From DAIMZI01 sp036734025 (GTDB taxonomy: Bacteria > Pseudomonadota > Alphaproteobacteria > Rhizobiales > Rhodomicrobiaceae): 30,104 nucleotides of DNA. This document shows positions 19,430 to 26,375 of the stretch, one piece after another. Both the position numbers and the translations under genes were made by a program. Below the pieces are notes generated by a model. The model was given only the letters and a program-made list of their open reading frames with translations, searched no databases and was not told the DNA's origin. Every line of letters begins with the position of its first letter. Position 1 is the first letter of the stretch. The DNA lies in NCBI GenBank assembly GCA_036734025.1, contig DAIMZI010000023.1, forward strand, positions 1-30,104. The letters are read 5' to 3'.

Positions 19430-21070
19430 TCAGCCGTGGCGCTTGTAGCGCGCCTCGGCGTCATTGGGATTCCCACGGCCTTCGTCATAGAACGAGGAAA
19501 AATGTGTGTCGCGATCTGCTCCGAACCGGTCAATACCGCCAGAGCTTGCGCGGCCCGGAGGCGGTCCGCCGCCCGGATCGGACCCGCCACTTTCATCGGA
19601 TGATTTCCACTGCGTCGCGCCGAACCAGACATGAACGAGCTGATGCTCATCATCGGTAAGGGCCACCCCGGCGGCCTTGCAGCGTCCGAGAATGTTTTCG
19701 CGGTAGGCGCGGGCTATCGCCGCCGGCGTCTGTGACTGTTCGAGCCAGGGGTCCATCTCGTCAATCGCCGCCACGACGAAGGCGACATCCTGCGTGGCCA
19801 GACGCACGCGATGCTCGGCTGCGCGCGACAGGACGCCGGACACCGTGCGCTCCGGATGAAAGCCGTTTTCGAGCACTTCCCGGGAGATCAGATTGAACAG
19901 AAGCTGATACTCGCTCGGCGGCAGCGGTGGCGCCTTGGACGCCTCGTAGATGCGCGCGATGGAATTCTGCAACTCGCTCAGCCTCGTGCTGCTGGCATTT
20001 TGCGCGGGCGCCAGAACGCCGGCTGGCTGAGCGGCTGCTTGCGGCTCGCGGCGCACAGGCCCAGGCTGCTCGGCCGGCGTCTCGTCGATCTGATGCCGGC
20101 GCGGATCATAGACCCGGTGCGGGGGCGTCTCGCTCAGGCGCAAGCTGTCCGGCAGGTTCTGCGACAGAAAATTGAGGAAACCGCCGCATCCCGCCCAGTT
20201 GGTGCCGACAGTTTTGGGATGGCCAAGCTCCTTCATCGCCTGATTGGCAAGAAAGGCGATCGGTACGGGCTTGTCGGAAGCGTCCAGCACATTGATCACA
20301 AGAGCGACGATTTCAGAACCGACGGCGCGGAAATCTTCCATCAGTGCGCGCACTGCCGGTTCTTCCAGGGGACCGCCGAGTGAAGCCGTTCGCGCGCCGC
20401 GCTCGTATGCAAGCCCCTGCGGCGCCCGCCCGCCGAGGCCGTCTCCATAGCCCAGCGCATTAGCAGAAGGCCCGCGCGGCGAGGGAAGCGCGTCGTTGAG
20501 CAGGAAATTCACCAGATCCATTTCCTCGATCCGGCCATCGGACAAAGCCGCATAGGGAGCTGCGGTATGGTCATTTGAATAGATCACCGTGCGCCGGTCG
20601 AACGAGCGCAGCCTGTGCAGCACCGGCGTGAAATCCGCATCGCCTGACAGGATGATGAATTCATCGAACCGTGTGCGATGTTCGAGGAAGTCGCGGATGT
20701 CGATGGCCATACGGATGTCCGACCCGTTCTTGAGCTGGGCTGTCAGCGGCGGACAATCGACCACCTCGAAGCCGGAGCGGATGAAATGATGGCGCACGAA
20801 AATGAAGGAGTTGGGATCGTTGGGACCATCGCGCCCACCGCGCCGCGGCACCGGATTACCGTAGACGCGGTTGACCGCCATACGCTTGCGGCGCGGCGCC
20901 TCGTCATCGCCGCGAACCAGCCGGCCGGATATGATCTGCCCCAGCCAGCGCTCCGGCTCCTGGGCGAATCGCGCCGCCGCATCCTCGTTGCGTCGCTTCA
21001 GTGACAGATACACATTGTCGTAATCGACAAACAATGCGGAGAGGTGTGAGCCTCTTTGGTCCGCCTGCAT
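19430..21070 (-). CDS. NYN-domain (LabA/DUF88-like) putative ribonuclease with LOTUS-like domain
   Basis: The N-terminal PIN-like NYN domain has the expected acidic cluster: D16/D18/N19 in ALFVDYDNVYLSL, D118 and D124 in GSDIRMAIDI, and D144/D146 in LSGDADFTPVLHRL. Such domains bind Mg and cut RNA. Residues about 237-322 (AVRALMEDFRAVGSEIVALV through GCGGFLNFLSQNLP) resemble an OST-HTH/LOTUS domain, which binds RNA in other proteins. A second helical region follows at about 361-485, after a Pro/Ala/Gln-rich linker, and the tail is Gly/Ser/Asp-rich. The frame is open to 21184; I chose ATG 21070 because GGGG precedes it by 7 nt and the NYN fold begins just after. ATGs at 21097, 21124 and 21184 remain possible. 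The biological role is unknown; it stands alone and converges with the EamA gene. Confidence 0.83.
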   Translation of the reverse strand: MQADQRGSHLSALFVDYDNVYLSLKRRNEDAAARFAQEPERWLGQIISGRLVRGDDEAPRRKRMAVNRVYGNPVPRRGGRDGPNDPNSFIFVRHHFIRSGFEVVDCPPLTAQLKNGSDIRMAIDIRDFLEHRTRFDEFIILSGDADFTPVLHRLRSFDRRTVIYSNDHTAAPYAALSDGRIEEMDLVNFLLNDALPSPRGPSANALGYGDGLGGRAPQGLAYERGARTASLGGPLEEPAVRALMEDFRAVGSEIVALVINVLDASDKPVPIAFLANQAMKELGHPKTVGTNWAGCGGFLNFLSQNLPDSLRLSETPPHRVYDPRRHQIDETPAEQPGPVRREPQAAAQPAGVLAPAQNASSTRLSELQNSIARIYEASKAPPLPPSEYQLLFNLISREVLENGFHPERTVSGVLSRAAEHRVRLATQDVAFVVAAIDEMDPWLEQSQTPAAIARAYRENILGRCKAAGVALTDDEHQLVHVWFGATQWKSSDESGGSDPGGGPPPGRASSGGIDRFGADRDTHFSSFYDEGRGNPNDAEARYKRHG

Positions 21071-21400
21071 GAGCTTACCCCGCTTCTGCGCGACCATGAT
21101 GAGGTCACGCGCCGCCTTCTGCATACACTTGGGAACCTGAGCGTTGGGGACCTGAATGCCCGTTCCGGATATGCCGCCACGCATACCCGAAACTATAAAT
21201 CCTGGCCTAGATCAGGCCGTTCGCCGGTTCCGTCTTTCAGATGCTCTGGACCTGAAGGATATTGCCGCATCCCGAGAATCAGGTGATCGAGCCGTGCGCC
21301 CCTGCGTCACTGTTGGCATTAAAGGCTAAACCATCCGCGTCGGCAAGCGCGGACAGGATCCATCACGTCAACCGCTGTCTTTTCCACATCATGCCCCCGA
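21071..21400. other. Intergenic stretch between gloB and the NYN gene
   Basis: This 330-base gap holds no recognisable gene. It may contain the NYN promoter, part of an N-terminal extension of that gene, and two dyads: GGCCT-AGATC-AGGCC at 21204-21218 and the hairpin at 21334-21353 described separately. No tRNA or known RNA motif was seen. Confidence 0.5.
21334..21353 (-). terminator. Possible gloB terminator hairpin
   Basis: A perfect 6-bp GC-rich inverted repeat TCCGCG/CGCGGA around an 8-nt loop lies about 50 nt past the gloB stop. On the minus strand it is followed by TGGTTTAG, only a weak T-run, so termination is a guess. Confidence 0.3.
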
Positions 21401-22171
21401 TCAATACCTGTCTTTTCGGCGCCTTATCTCGGCCCAGACCTGATCGAGTGGCGCCCCCGCCATTCCAAGTTGGGACTGGATTTCGGCACTGTCGGGGCGC
21501 AGGAAAGGATTTGTCTCCAACTCGCGCGCCAGTGTCGTGGGCAGCGTCGGCCGCCCCTGGGCGCGTAAATCGGCCACTTCAGCGGCGCGCGCGCGCAGGG
21601 CCTCGTTGCCCGGCTCTATGCTCAGCGCAAAGGCGGCGTTCGCCTGGGTATATTCATGCCCGCAATAGATCGACGCCTCGCCGGGCAGGGCCATGATCTT
21701 TTGCAGCGAATTCCACATCTGCGCCGGCGTGCCCTCAAAGACACGCCCGCAGCCCATTGAGAACAGCGTGTCGCCGCAGAAGATCAGACCATCCGCCGGC
21801 ATCCAGTAGGTGATGTGCCCCGTCGTGTGGCCCGGCGTCTCGATCACGCGAACTTCGTGGGCGCCGAACATGAAGCTGTCGCCCCCGCGGCAGACCTGAT
21901 CCAGCCCCTCGATGCGGCTTTGCTCGGCGGCGGGTCCGATCACCCTGCATCCGCTTTCGGCCTTCAGCGGGGCGATGCCCTCGGTGTGATCACCATGGTG
22001 GTGCGTCACCAGTATGTGGCTGAGCCGCCAGCCTTTTTCATCGAGTGCGTGGCGCACGGCGCGCGCTTCCGGCGCATCTATCGAGGCGGTCAGCCCTGAT
22101 TGCGCCTCATGGACCAGAACGCCGAAATTGTCGGAGCGGCAGGGAAACTGGTAGACTTCCAGCAATGTCAT
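21401..22171 (-). CDS. gloB: Hydroxyacylglutathione hydrolase (glyoxalase II)
   Basis: Hydrolyses S-D-lactoylglutathione to D-lactate and glutathione in methylglyoxal detoxification. The metallo-beta-lactamase motif THHHGDH is at 56-62, followed by TPGHTTGHITYW, FCGDTLFSMGCGRVFEGT and YCGHEYTQAN, all typical for GloB metal ligands and glutathione binding. The 256-aa length from ATG 22171 fits the family; the frame continues upstream to 22276, but the conserved start (MTLLEVYQFPCRSDNFGVLV) and a GGCGAG site 8 nt upstream favour 22171. It is divergent from a methyltransferase gene, an arrangement I associate with rhizobial genomes. Confidence 0.96.
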   Translation of the reverse strand: MTLLEVYQFPCRSDNFGVLVHEAQSGLTASIDAPEARAVRHALDEKGWRLSHILVTHHHGDHTEGIAPLKAESGCRVIGPAAEQSRIEGLDQVCRGGDSFMFGAHEVRVIETPGHTTGHITYWMPADGLIFCGDTLFSMGCGRVFEGTPAQMWNSLQKIMALPGEASIYCGHEYTQANAAFALSIEPGNEALRARAAEVADLRAQGRPTLPTTLARELETNPFLRPDSAEIQSQLGMAGAPLDQVWAEIRRRKDRY

Positions 22172-22274
22172 GGGTATGGGCTCGCCTTTGTTATTCCGGG
22201 GCCCTACAATAATAGTGCCGTGAGGGCGTTCAACGCCAGGTTTGCGGACTGGGGAAACGTGGATTGCCAACGAC

Positions 22275-23126
22275 ATGCGCCCGTCGATTGACGAACTGAT
22301 GGCGTTTTATGCCTCGCGTCTGGGGCAGGCCGCGCGCCACATGATCGCGCAGCGGATCCGCTCGCATTGGGACGATATGCGCGGCATGAGCGTCGCGGGC
22401 GTCGGCTATGCCACACCCTATCTGCGGGCCTTTCGCGCCGAGGCCGAATGGGTGATTGCGCTGATGCCGCGCCAGCAGGGCGTTTGCACGTGGCCGCGCG
22501 ACGGGCGCAACAGTGTCGCGCTTTATGATGAGCCGAAATTGCCGCTGCCGGATATGTCCGTGGATCGGCTGCTCGCGATACACTGCGTCGAGATGTGCGG
22601 GGCAAGCGAAGAGCTTGTCGCCGAGTTCTGGCGCGTCTTGCGGCCCGAAGGGCGGCTGTTGCTGGTGGTGCCAAACCGGCGCGGCATATGGGCGCGCACC
22701 GACCGTACGCCGATGGGCGCGGGTCGGCCCTATACCCATCGGCAGACCAACATGCTGCTCCAGTCAGCCACGTTCGTTCCGCTGGACAATCTGCCCTGCT
22801 TGTTCATTCCGCCGATGAGCTGGGGACCGGTGCTGCACGCCGCGCCCGCCTGGGAGCGCGCCGGCCGACGGTTCTGGCCGGCCGTGTCGGGCGTGCTGAT
22901 GGTCGAGGCGCGCAAGGATGTGCACGGCGTGGTGCCGGTGCGTGATGCCGTGCGTGTGCGCATGCGGCCCGTGCCCGCAATGGGGCAACTTGCCACCGAA
23001 CGTTCCCGGCGCGCGCTCAAGAGCGCTTCAGCAGGAAAACCGCCTGCGCGCCGAACAGGTTCTGCCAGCTTAGCGGCATGTCCATCGGCAGCGCCTTCCC
23101 GCGAGCGTTCAGCGCGACCGGCTTGA
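22275..23126 (+). CDS. Class I SAM-dependent methyltransferase-like protein
   Basis: A 283-aa protein with a Methyltransf_11-like core. The glycine motif is weak (SVAGVGYATPYLRAFR), but the distal part is clear: LPDMSVDRLLAIHCVEMCGASEELVAEFWRVLRPEGRLLLVVPNRRG, with the usual Asp-rich strand and RPEGRLLLVVPN. Activity and substrate are unknown. The start is uncertain: ATG 22275 was chosen; an in-frame TTG at 22242 would add 11 residues. The last 36 residues, rich in Ala, Ser, Arg and Pro, are encoded opposite the end of metW, a convergent overlap of 110 nt, and look like read-through rather than a conserved domain. It is divergent from gloB. Confidence 0.8.
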   Translation: MRPSIDELMAFYASRLGQAARHMIAQRIRSHWDDMRGMSVAGVGYATPYLRAFRAEAEWVIALMPRQQGVCTWPRDGRNSVALYDEPKLPLPDMSVDRLLAIHCVEMCGASEELVAEFWRVLRPEGRLLLVVPNRRGIWARTDRTPMGAGRPYTHRQTNMLLQSATFVPLDNLPCLFIPPMSWGPVLHAAPAWERAGRRFWPAVSGVLMVEARKDVHGVVPVRDAVRVRMRPVPAMGQLATERSRRALKSASAGKPPARRTGSASLAACPSAAPSRERSARPA

Positions 23127-23652
23127 CTATCCGCGCGCCGAGCATCTCGCACAGATCGACGAAATCCTTGATCGTGCAGAAATGAATGTTCGGCGTCTCG
23201 TACCAGGGCTCGGGCAGGCTGGCGGTGACGGGCATGTGGCCGCCGAAAAGGAGTTGAAAGCGGATCCGCCAATGGCCGAAATTGGGGAATGAGACGATCA
23301 CATATTCGCCGATCCGCAGCAACTCGTTGAGCACATGCCGGGGCCGGCGTGTTGCCTGAAGGGTCTGGCTGAGTATGACGAAATCGAACGCGCGGTCGGG
23401 ATAGTTCTGCAGATCATGGTCCGCGTCGCCCTGAATCACCGAAAGCCCCTTGGCCACGCAATAATTGACCCCGGTCTGGCTGATCTCGATCCCGCGCCCC
23501 TCGACCCCGCGCATATCCTCGAGCAGCTTCAGCAGTTCTCCCGTGGCGCAGCCGATATCGAGCACGCGCGCGCCAGGCTCGACCATCTCGGAGATGAGCA
23601 GGTGATCGACCCGTGTGACGGGCGTCGATGTCGGACGCTCCAGCGGTTTCAT
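23017..23652 (-). CDS. metW: Methionine biosynthesis protein MetW
   Basis: A 211-aa methyltransferase-like protein that in proteobacteria works with MetX in homoserine acylation. It begins VDHLLISEMVEPGARVLDIGCATGELLKLLE (motif I at about 32-38), continues with GRGIEIS and DFVILSQTLQATRRPRHVLNELLRIG, and has the MetW hallmark SFPNFGHWRIRFQLLFGGHMPVT and WYETPNIHFCTIKDF. Its ATG overlaps the metX stop (ATGA, 23649-23652), so they are translationally coupled. The 3' end overlaps the convergent methyltransferase by 110 nt; the MetW C-terminus (NLFGAQAVFLLKRS) looks normal. Confidence 0.96.
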   Translation of the reverse strand: MKPLERPTSTPVTRVDHLLISEMVEPGARVLDIGCATGELLKLLEDMRGVEGRGIEISQTGVNYCVAKGLSVIQGDADHDLQNYPDRAFDFVILSQTLQATRRPRHVLNELLRIGEYVIVSFPNFGHWRIRFQLLFGGHMPVTASLPEPWYETPNIHFCTIKDFVDLCEMLGARIVKPVALNARGKALPMDMPLSWQNLFGAQAVFLLKRS

Positions 23653-24860
23653 CCGGCACTGCCCGCACTGGCGCTCAGACGGCCGGCTGATTCGGGGGGC
23701 TCAAGGCCGCGTTTTTGCGCTGCTGCATTCAGGAAACCGGCGACCGCGCCGAACAATTCCGGCTCATGCAGCAGGAACGCATCATGCCCCTTGTCCGACG
23801 TGATCTCGACAAAACTCACATTCGCGGCAACGGCATTGAGCGCCTGGACGATCTCGCGGCTTTCGCGCGTGGGATAAAGCCAGTCGCTGGTGAAAGAGGC
23901 CACGCAGAACCGCGCACGTGTGCCGGCAAAGGCGGCGGCGAGGCTACCGCCATAATCATCGGCCAGGTCGAAATAATCCATGGCGCGGGTGATGAACAGG
24001 TAGGAATTGGCGTCGAAGCGCTCGACGAAGCTCAGGCCCTGATGGCGCAGATAGCTCTCGACCTGAAAATCGGCGTCAAAGCCAAATGTCACCCGATCGC
24101 GGTCCTGCAGGTTGCGGCCGAACTTGCGGTGCAGGGCATCACCGGAAAGATAGGTGATATGTGCGGCCATGCGCGCCACCGCGAGGCCCTTTCGCGGGAT
24201 GACGCCTTCGTCCTGATAGCGCCCGCCGCGCCAGTCCGGATCGGCCATGACCGCCTGGCGGCCGACTTCGTGAAAGGCGATGTTCTGGGACGAGTGCCGC
24301 GCGGTCGCTGCGATGGGCACCGCGGAGAACACCTTTTCCTTGTAGCTGGCCGCCCATTCCAGCACCTGCATGCCGCCCATCGAGCCGCCGATAACGCTGA
24401 ACAGGTCGGGGATGCCCAGATGCTCGATCAGCCGCGCCTGGGCGCGCACCATGTCGGCGATCGTGATCACGGGGAAATCCGGTCCGTAGGGGCGTCCGGT
24501 CTCCGGGCACACGGACGACGGCCCTGTGGAGCCCATGCAGCCGCCCAGCACATTTGCGCAAATGACGAAATAACGGCGCGTGTCGATCGGTTTGCCGGGG
24601 CCGATCATCGAGGTCCACCAACCCGGCTTGCCGGTCGCGGGGTGCAGCCCGGCGGCATATTGATCGCCGGTGAGTGCATGGCAAACGAGAATGGCGTTGG
24701 AGCGCGCATCGTTCAGCGCGCCATAGGTCTGGTAAGCGATCGAGAATGGGGCAAGGCGCCGGCCACAGTCGAGCAACAGCGGCTGATCCGCGCCAAATTC
24801 TGCGACGGCGCTTGCAGCGTCTGGGATGGGCACAAAAACTTCGCCAGCCGGCTGGATCAC
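23649..24860 (-). CDS. metX: Homoserine O-acyltransferase MetX
   Basis: Alpha/beta-hydrolase that acylates homoserine (acetyl- or succinyl-CoA donor) for methionine synthesis. It shows ILVCHALTGDQYA, GCMGSTGPSS, the nucleophile elbow GGSMGGMQVLEWA, TSDWLYPT with the catalytic Asp, and SDKGHDAFLL with the catalytic His. The start GTG 24860 gives 403 aa and has TTGGAG with GGAG 8 nt upstream; the frame opens further to TTG 24917, but that stretch overlaps the leader terminator. The donor preference cannot be read safely. It is regulated by a SAM-II riboswitch about 100 nt upstream and followed directly by metW. Confidence 0.96.
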   Translation of the reverse strand: MIQPAGEVFVPIPDAASAVAEFGADQPLLLDCGRRLAPFSIAYQTYGALNDARSNAILVCHALTGDQYAAGLHPATGKPGWWTSMIGPGKPIDTRRYFVICANVLGGCMGSTGPSSVCPETGRPYGPDFPVITIADMVRAQARLIEHLGIPDLFSVIGGSMGGMQVLEWAASYKEKVFSAVPIAATARHSSQNIAFHEVGRQAVMADPDWRGGRYQDEGVIPRKGLAVARMAAHITYLSGDALHRKFGRNLQDRDRVTFGFDADFQVESYLRHQGLSFVERFDANSYLFITRAMDYFDLADDYGGSLAAAFAGTRARFCVASFTSDWLYPTRESREIVQALNAVAANVSFVEITSDKGHDAFLLHEPELFGAVAGFLNAAAQKRGLEPPESAGRLSASAGSAG

Positions 24861-24915
24861 GTGAAAGGCTCCAAGGAGGCAGCGCCTGTCATAATGGCAG
24901 GAAGCGCATGGCCTC

Positions 24916-24948
24916 AAACAAAATCCGGCCGGGCGAAAATCGGGCCGG
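24916..24948 (-). terminator. Intrinsic terminator in the metX leader (riboswitch platform)
   Basis: On the minus strand CCGGCC (24948-24943) and GGCCGG (24930-24925) form a 6-bp all-GC stem around a 12-nt loop, followed at once by ATTTTGTTT (24924-24916). The 5' arm overlaps CGGCCC (24947-24942), which could instead pair with GGGCCG at the aptamer 3' end, so terminator and antiterminator exclude each other. Confidence 0.65.
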
Positions 24949-24961
24949 TGCGTGGAACCGC

Positions 24962-25018
24962 GGCCCTTTTAGCTATTTGTTTAACGTGGCTGCAAGCCGG
25001 CCGGCCAAATCACCACGA
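24962..25018 (-). promoter_or_regulatory. SAM-II riboswitch aptamer upstream of metX
   Basis: On the minus strand the sequence matches the SAM-II (metA motif) consensus in order: P1 strand CGTGG(T) at 25017-25012, the conserved GATTT, a GC-rich loop, TTGCAG, the P1 partner CCACG at 24989-24985, an A/T-rich joint, and AGCTAAAAGGG at the 3' end. GGCC at 25006-25003 can pair with GGCC at 24965-24962 as the pseudoknot helix. SAM-II RNAs are known in alphaproteobacteria upstream of methionine genes and turn them off when S-adenosylmethionine is abundant. Here metX follows. Confidence 0.92.
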
Positions 25019-25024
25019 CGTTCA

Positions 25025-25052
25025 TTAATACCCTGCGCCGATTGCCTGTCAA
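25025..25052 (-). promoter_or_regulatory. Sigma-70-type promoter of metX-metW
   Basis: On the minus strand TTGACA (25052-25047) and TATTAA (25030-25025) are separated by 16 bp. Transcription would begin near 25018, exactly at the 5' end of the SAM-II aptamer, which supports both calls. Confidence 0.75.
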
Positions 25053-25065
25053 CTGCGCGGCGCAG
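25053..25065. other. Perfect dyad next to the metX -35 box
   Basis: CTGCGC-G-GCGCAG abuts the metX -35 hexamer. It could be an operator for a repressor or activator of metX or of the divergent peptidase gene; there is no other support. Confidence 0.3.
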
Positions 25066-25082
25066 CAGCATTTACACTGCGT

Positions 25083-25094
25083 TTCCATATGGAA
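25083..25094. other. 12-bp palindrome between metX and the peptidase gene
   Basis: TTCCATATGGAA is a perfect palindrome in the divergent intergenic region, about 30 bp upstream of the metX -35. A transcription-factor site is possible but the sequence alone does not name one. Confidence 0.3.
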
Positions 25095-25217
25095 GCCTGA
25101 GCGCCAAAGACAAGTGCAGCACTTTTTTCATGCCGGTCCGCCAGCGCAGCAGCAGCCTTGCATGGGGCTGTCATTAAGCAGATGATCGCTGAGCAACCCC
25201 TGAGCCGTGAGAGCCCA

Positions 25218-26300
25218 ATGCAATATTCTCATAACAGCCCGACCGTGGCGCAGCATCAGACCTCGCTTGACGACCTGCTGAGAAGCCTCATGCGCAGCCC
25301 CTCGGTGGTTGGCGCCGAACACTCGTTCTTTCGCGTGCTCCAGCGTGAGCTTGAGGAGCGCGGTGCGAAGGTGACATGGTACGAGGGGCTTCTGGTGGCC
25401 CAGAGCGCCGAGCCGGGGCCGCTTAAATTTTCCGCTCATATCGACCGCCACGGACTGATCTGCACCGGCCCGAACGAGTTCCAGTATGCCGCCTTCGTGA
25501 CGGGCGGCCGCTCCGACCTGCTTGGCAATTCGGTATCTGAAGAACTGATGCTAACCATCGCCGACCGGTTCGACAATGTGCCGGTCTATGGATATGAGCC
25601 ATGGTCGGGCGCCTATCGCGGCGCGGGCGTCATCGAGCATGCCTATATCTGCGAATTCCGCAACAACCTCATCTTCGAGGTAAGCGGGCTGGGCCATCTG
25701 GTCGCCGGCACGCCGGTCGCCTTTCGCGACAGCCTGCGCATCGAGGACAGTCATTATGTCGGCCAGCTCGACAATGTGCTCGCCGTGGCGATCCTTGTTC
25801 ACATGTTCGAGCTGGGCTTTCGCGGCACGGCGTTTTTCACCGCTCAGGAAGAAGCCGGCAGAAGCTGGCGCTATCTGTTGGAATGGTTTCGCCGTTTTGG
25901 CGGGGCGTCGAACAATCTGGTCGTGCTGGACATGAGCCCTTATCCAACCCGCGAGGAGGCCAGCCGCCAGCAGGTCGTCCTGCGCCACCGTGACGCGAAC
26001 GCCGCCTTCGATGCCGCGATGACCGTGCGCATCGAGGATCTGTGCCGCGAGCTTGGCGTGGCCTTCGATTACAAGGATGTCTATATCGAGCGCCAGAACG
26101 AAGCGCGGATTGCCGCGGGCGAGCCGCCGCGTGCGCTCGGCAGCACCGAGTTGGGCCGGATAATCGCGGCATCGGGCGGCGTCGTCACCGGAACCTCGCT
26201 CCAGATCCCCACTTCGGGCTATCATACGATGAACGAGACCGCCAGCATCAGCGCTTGCAACGCTGTGGTCCGGGTGGTGCAGACTTATCTGAACGGTTGA
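25218..26300 (+). CDS. M42/M20-like zinc peptidase-related protein
   Basis: A 360-aa protein with the di-metal layout of M42 aminopeptidases: H74-x-D76 in KFSAHIDRHGLI, D185 in VGQLDNVLAVA, the Glu pair 211-212 in FFTAQEEAG, D238 in VVLDMSPYP and a late His in SGYHTMNET. An inserted middle region (about 95-175) with AGVIEHAYICEFRNNLIFEV probably corresponds to the M42 beta-barrel domain. Substrates are unknown; a dipeptidase, a tetrahedral M42 peptidase or an amidohydrolase are all possible. ATG 25218 was preferred, with GAGAG upstream; ATG 25182 and TTG 25158 are in frame. It is divergent from metX and followed by a terminator, so it is probably monocistronic. Confidence 0.82.
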   Translation: MQYSHNSPTVAQHQTSLDDLLRSLMRSPSVVGAEHSFFRVLQRELEERGAKVTWYEGLLVAQSAEPGPLKFSAHIDRHGLICTGPNEFQYAAFVTGGRSDLLGNSVSEELMLTIADRFDNVPVYGYEPWSGAYRGAGVIEHAYICEFRNNLIFEVSGLGHLVAGTPVAFRDSLRIEDSHYVGQLDNVLAVAILVHMFELGFRGTAFFTAQEEAGRSWRYLLEWFRRFGGASNNLVVLDMSPYPTREEASRQQVVLRHRDANAAFDAAMTVRIEDLCRELGVAFDYKDVYIERQNEARIAAGEPPRALGSTELGRIIAASGGVVTGTSLQIPTSGYHTMNETASISACNAVVRVVQTYLNG

Positions 26301-26316
26301 GCCGATCAGGCAGCGC

Positions 26317-26335
26317 ACCGCGCGATCGCGGTTTT
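26317..26335 (+). terminator. Rho-independent terminator after the peptidase gene
   Basis: ACCGCG-CGAT-CGCGGT forms a 6-bp hairpin with a 4-nt loop followed by TTT, 16 nt past the peptidase stop. It separates that gene from hisC. Confidence 0.6.
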
Positions 26336-26375
26336 CATTGCCATTACGGGCCGGCGCGCCTATCACGAAGGAACC

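Noticed and set aside
25112..25128. Small plus-strand hairpin AAGTG-CAG-CACTT followed by T's
   Set aside because: The stem is only 5 bp with a 3-nt loop and no transcript is known upstream of it; too weak to call a terminator.
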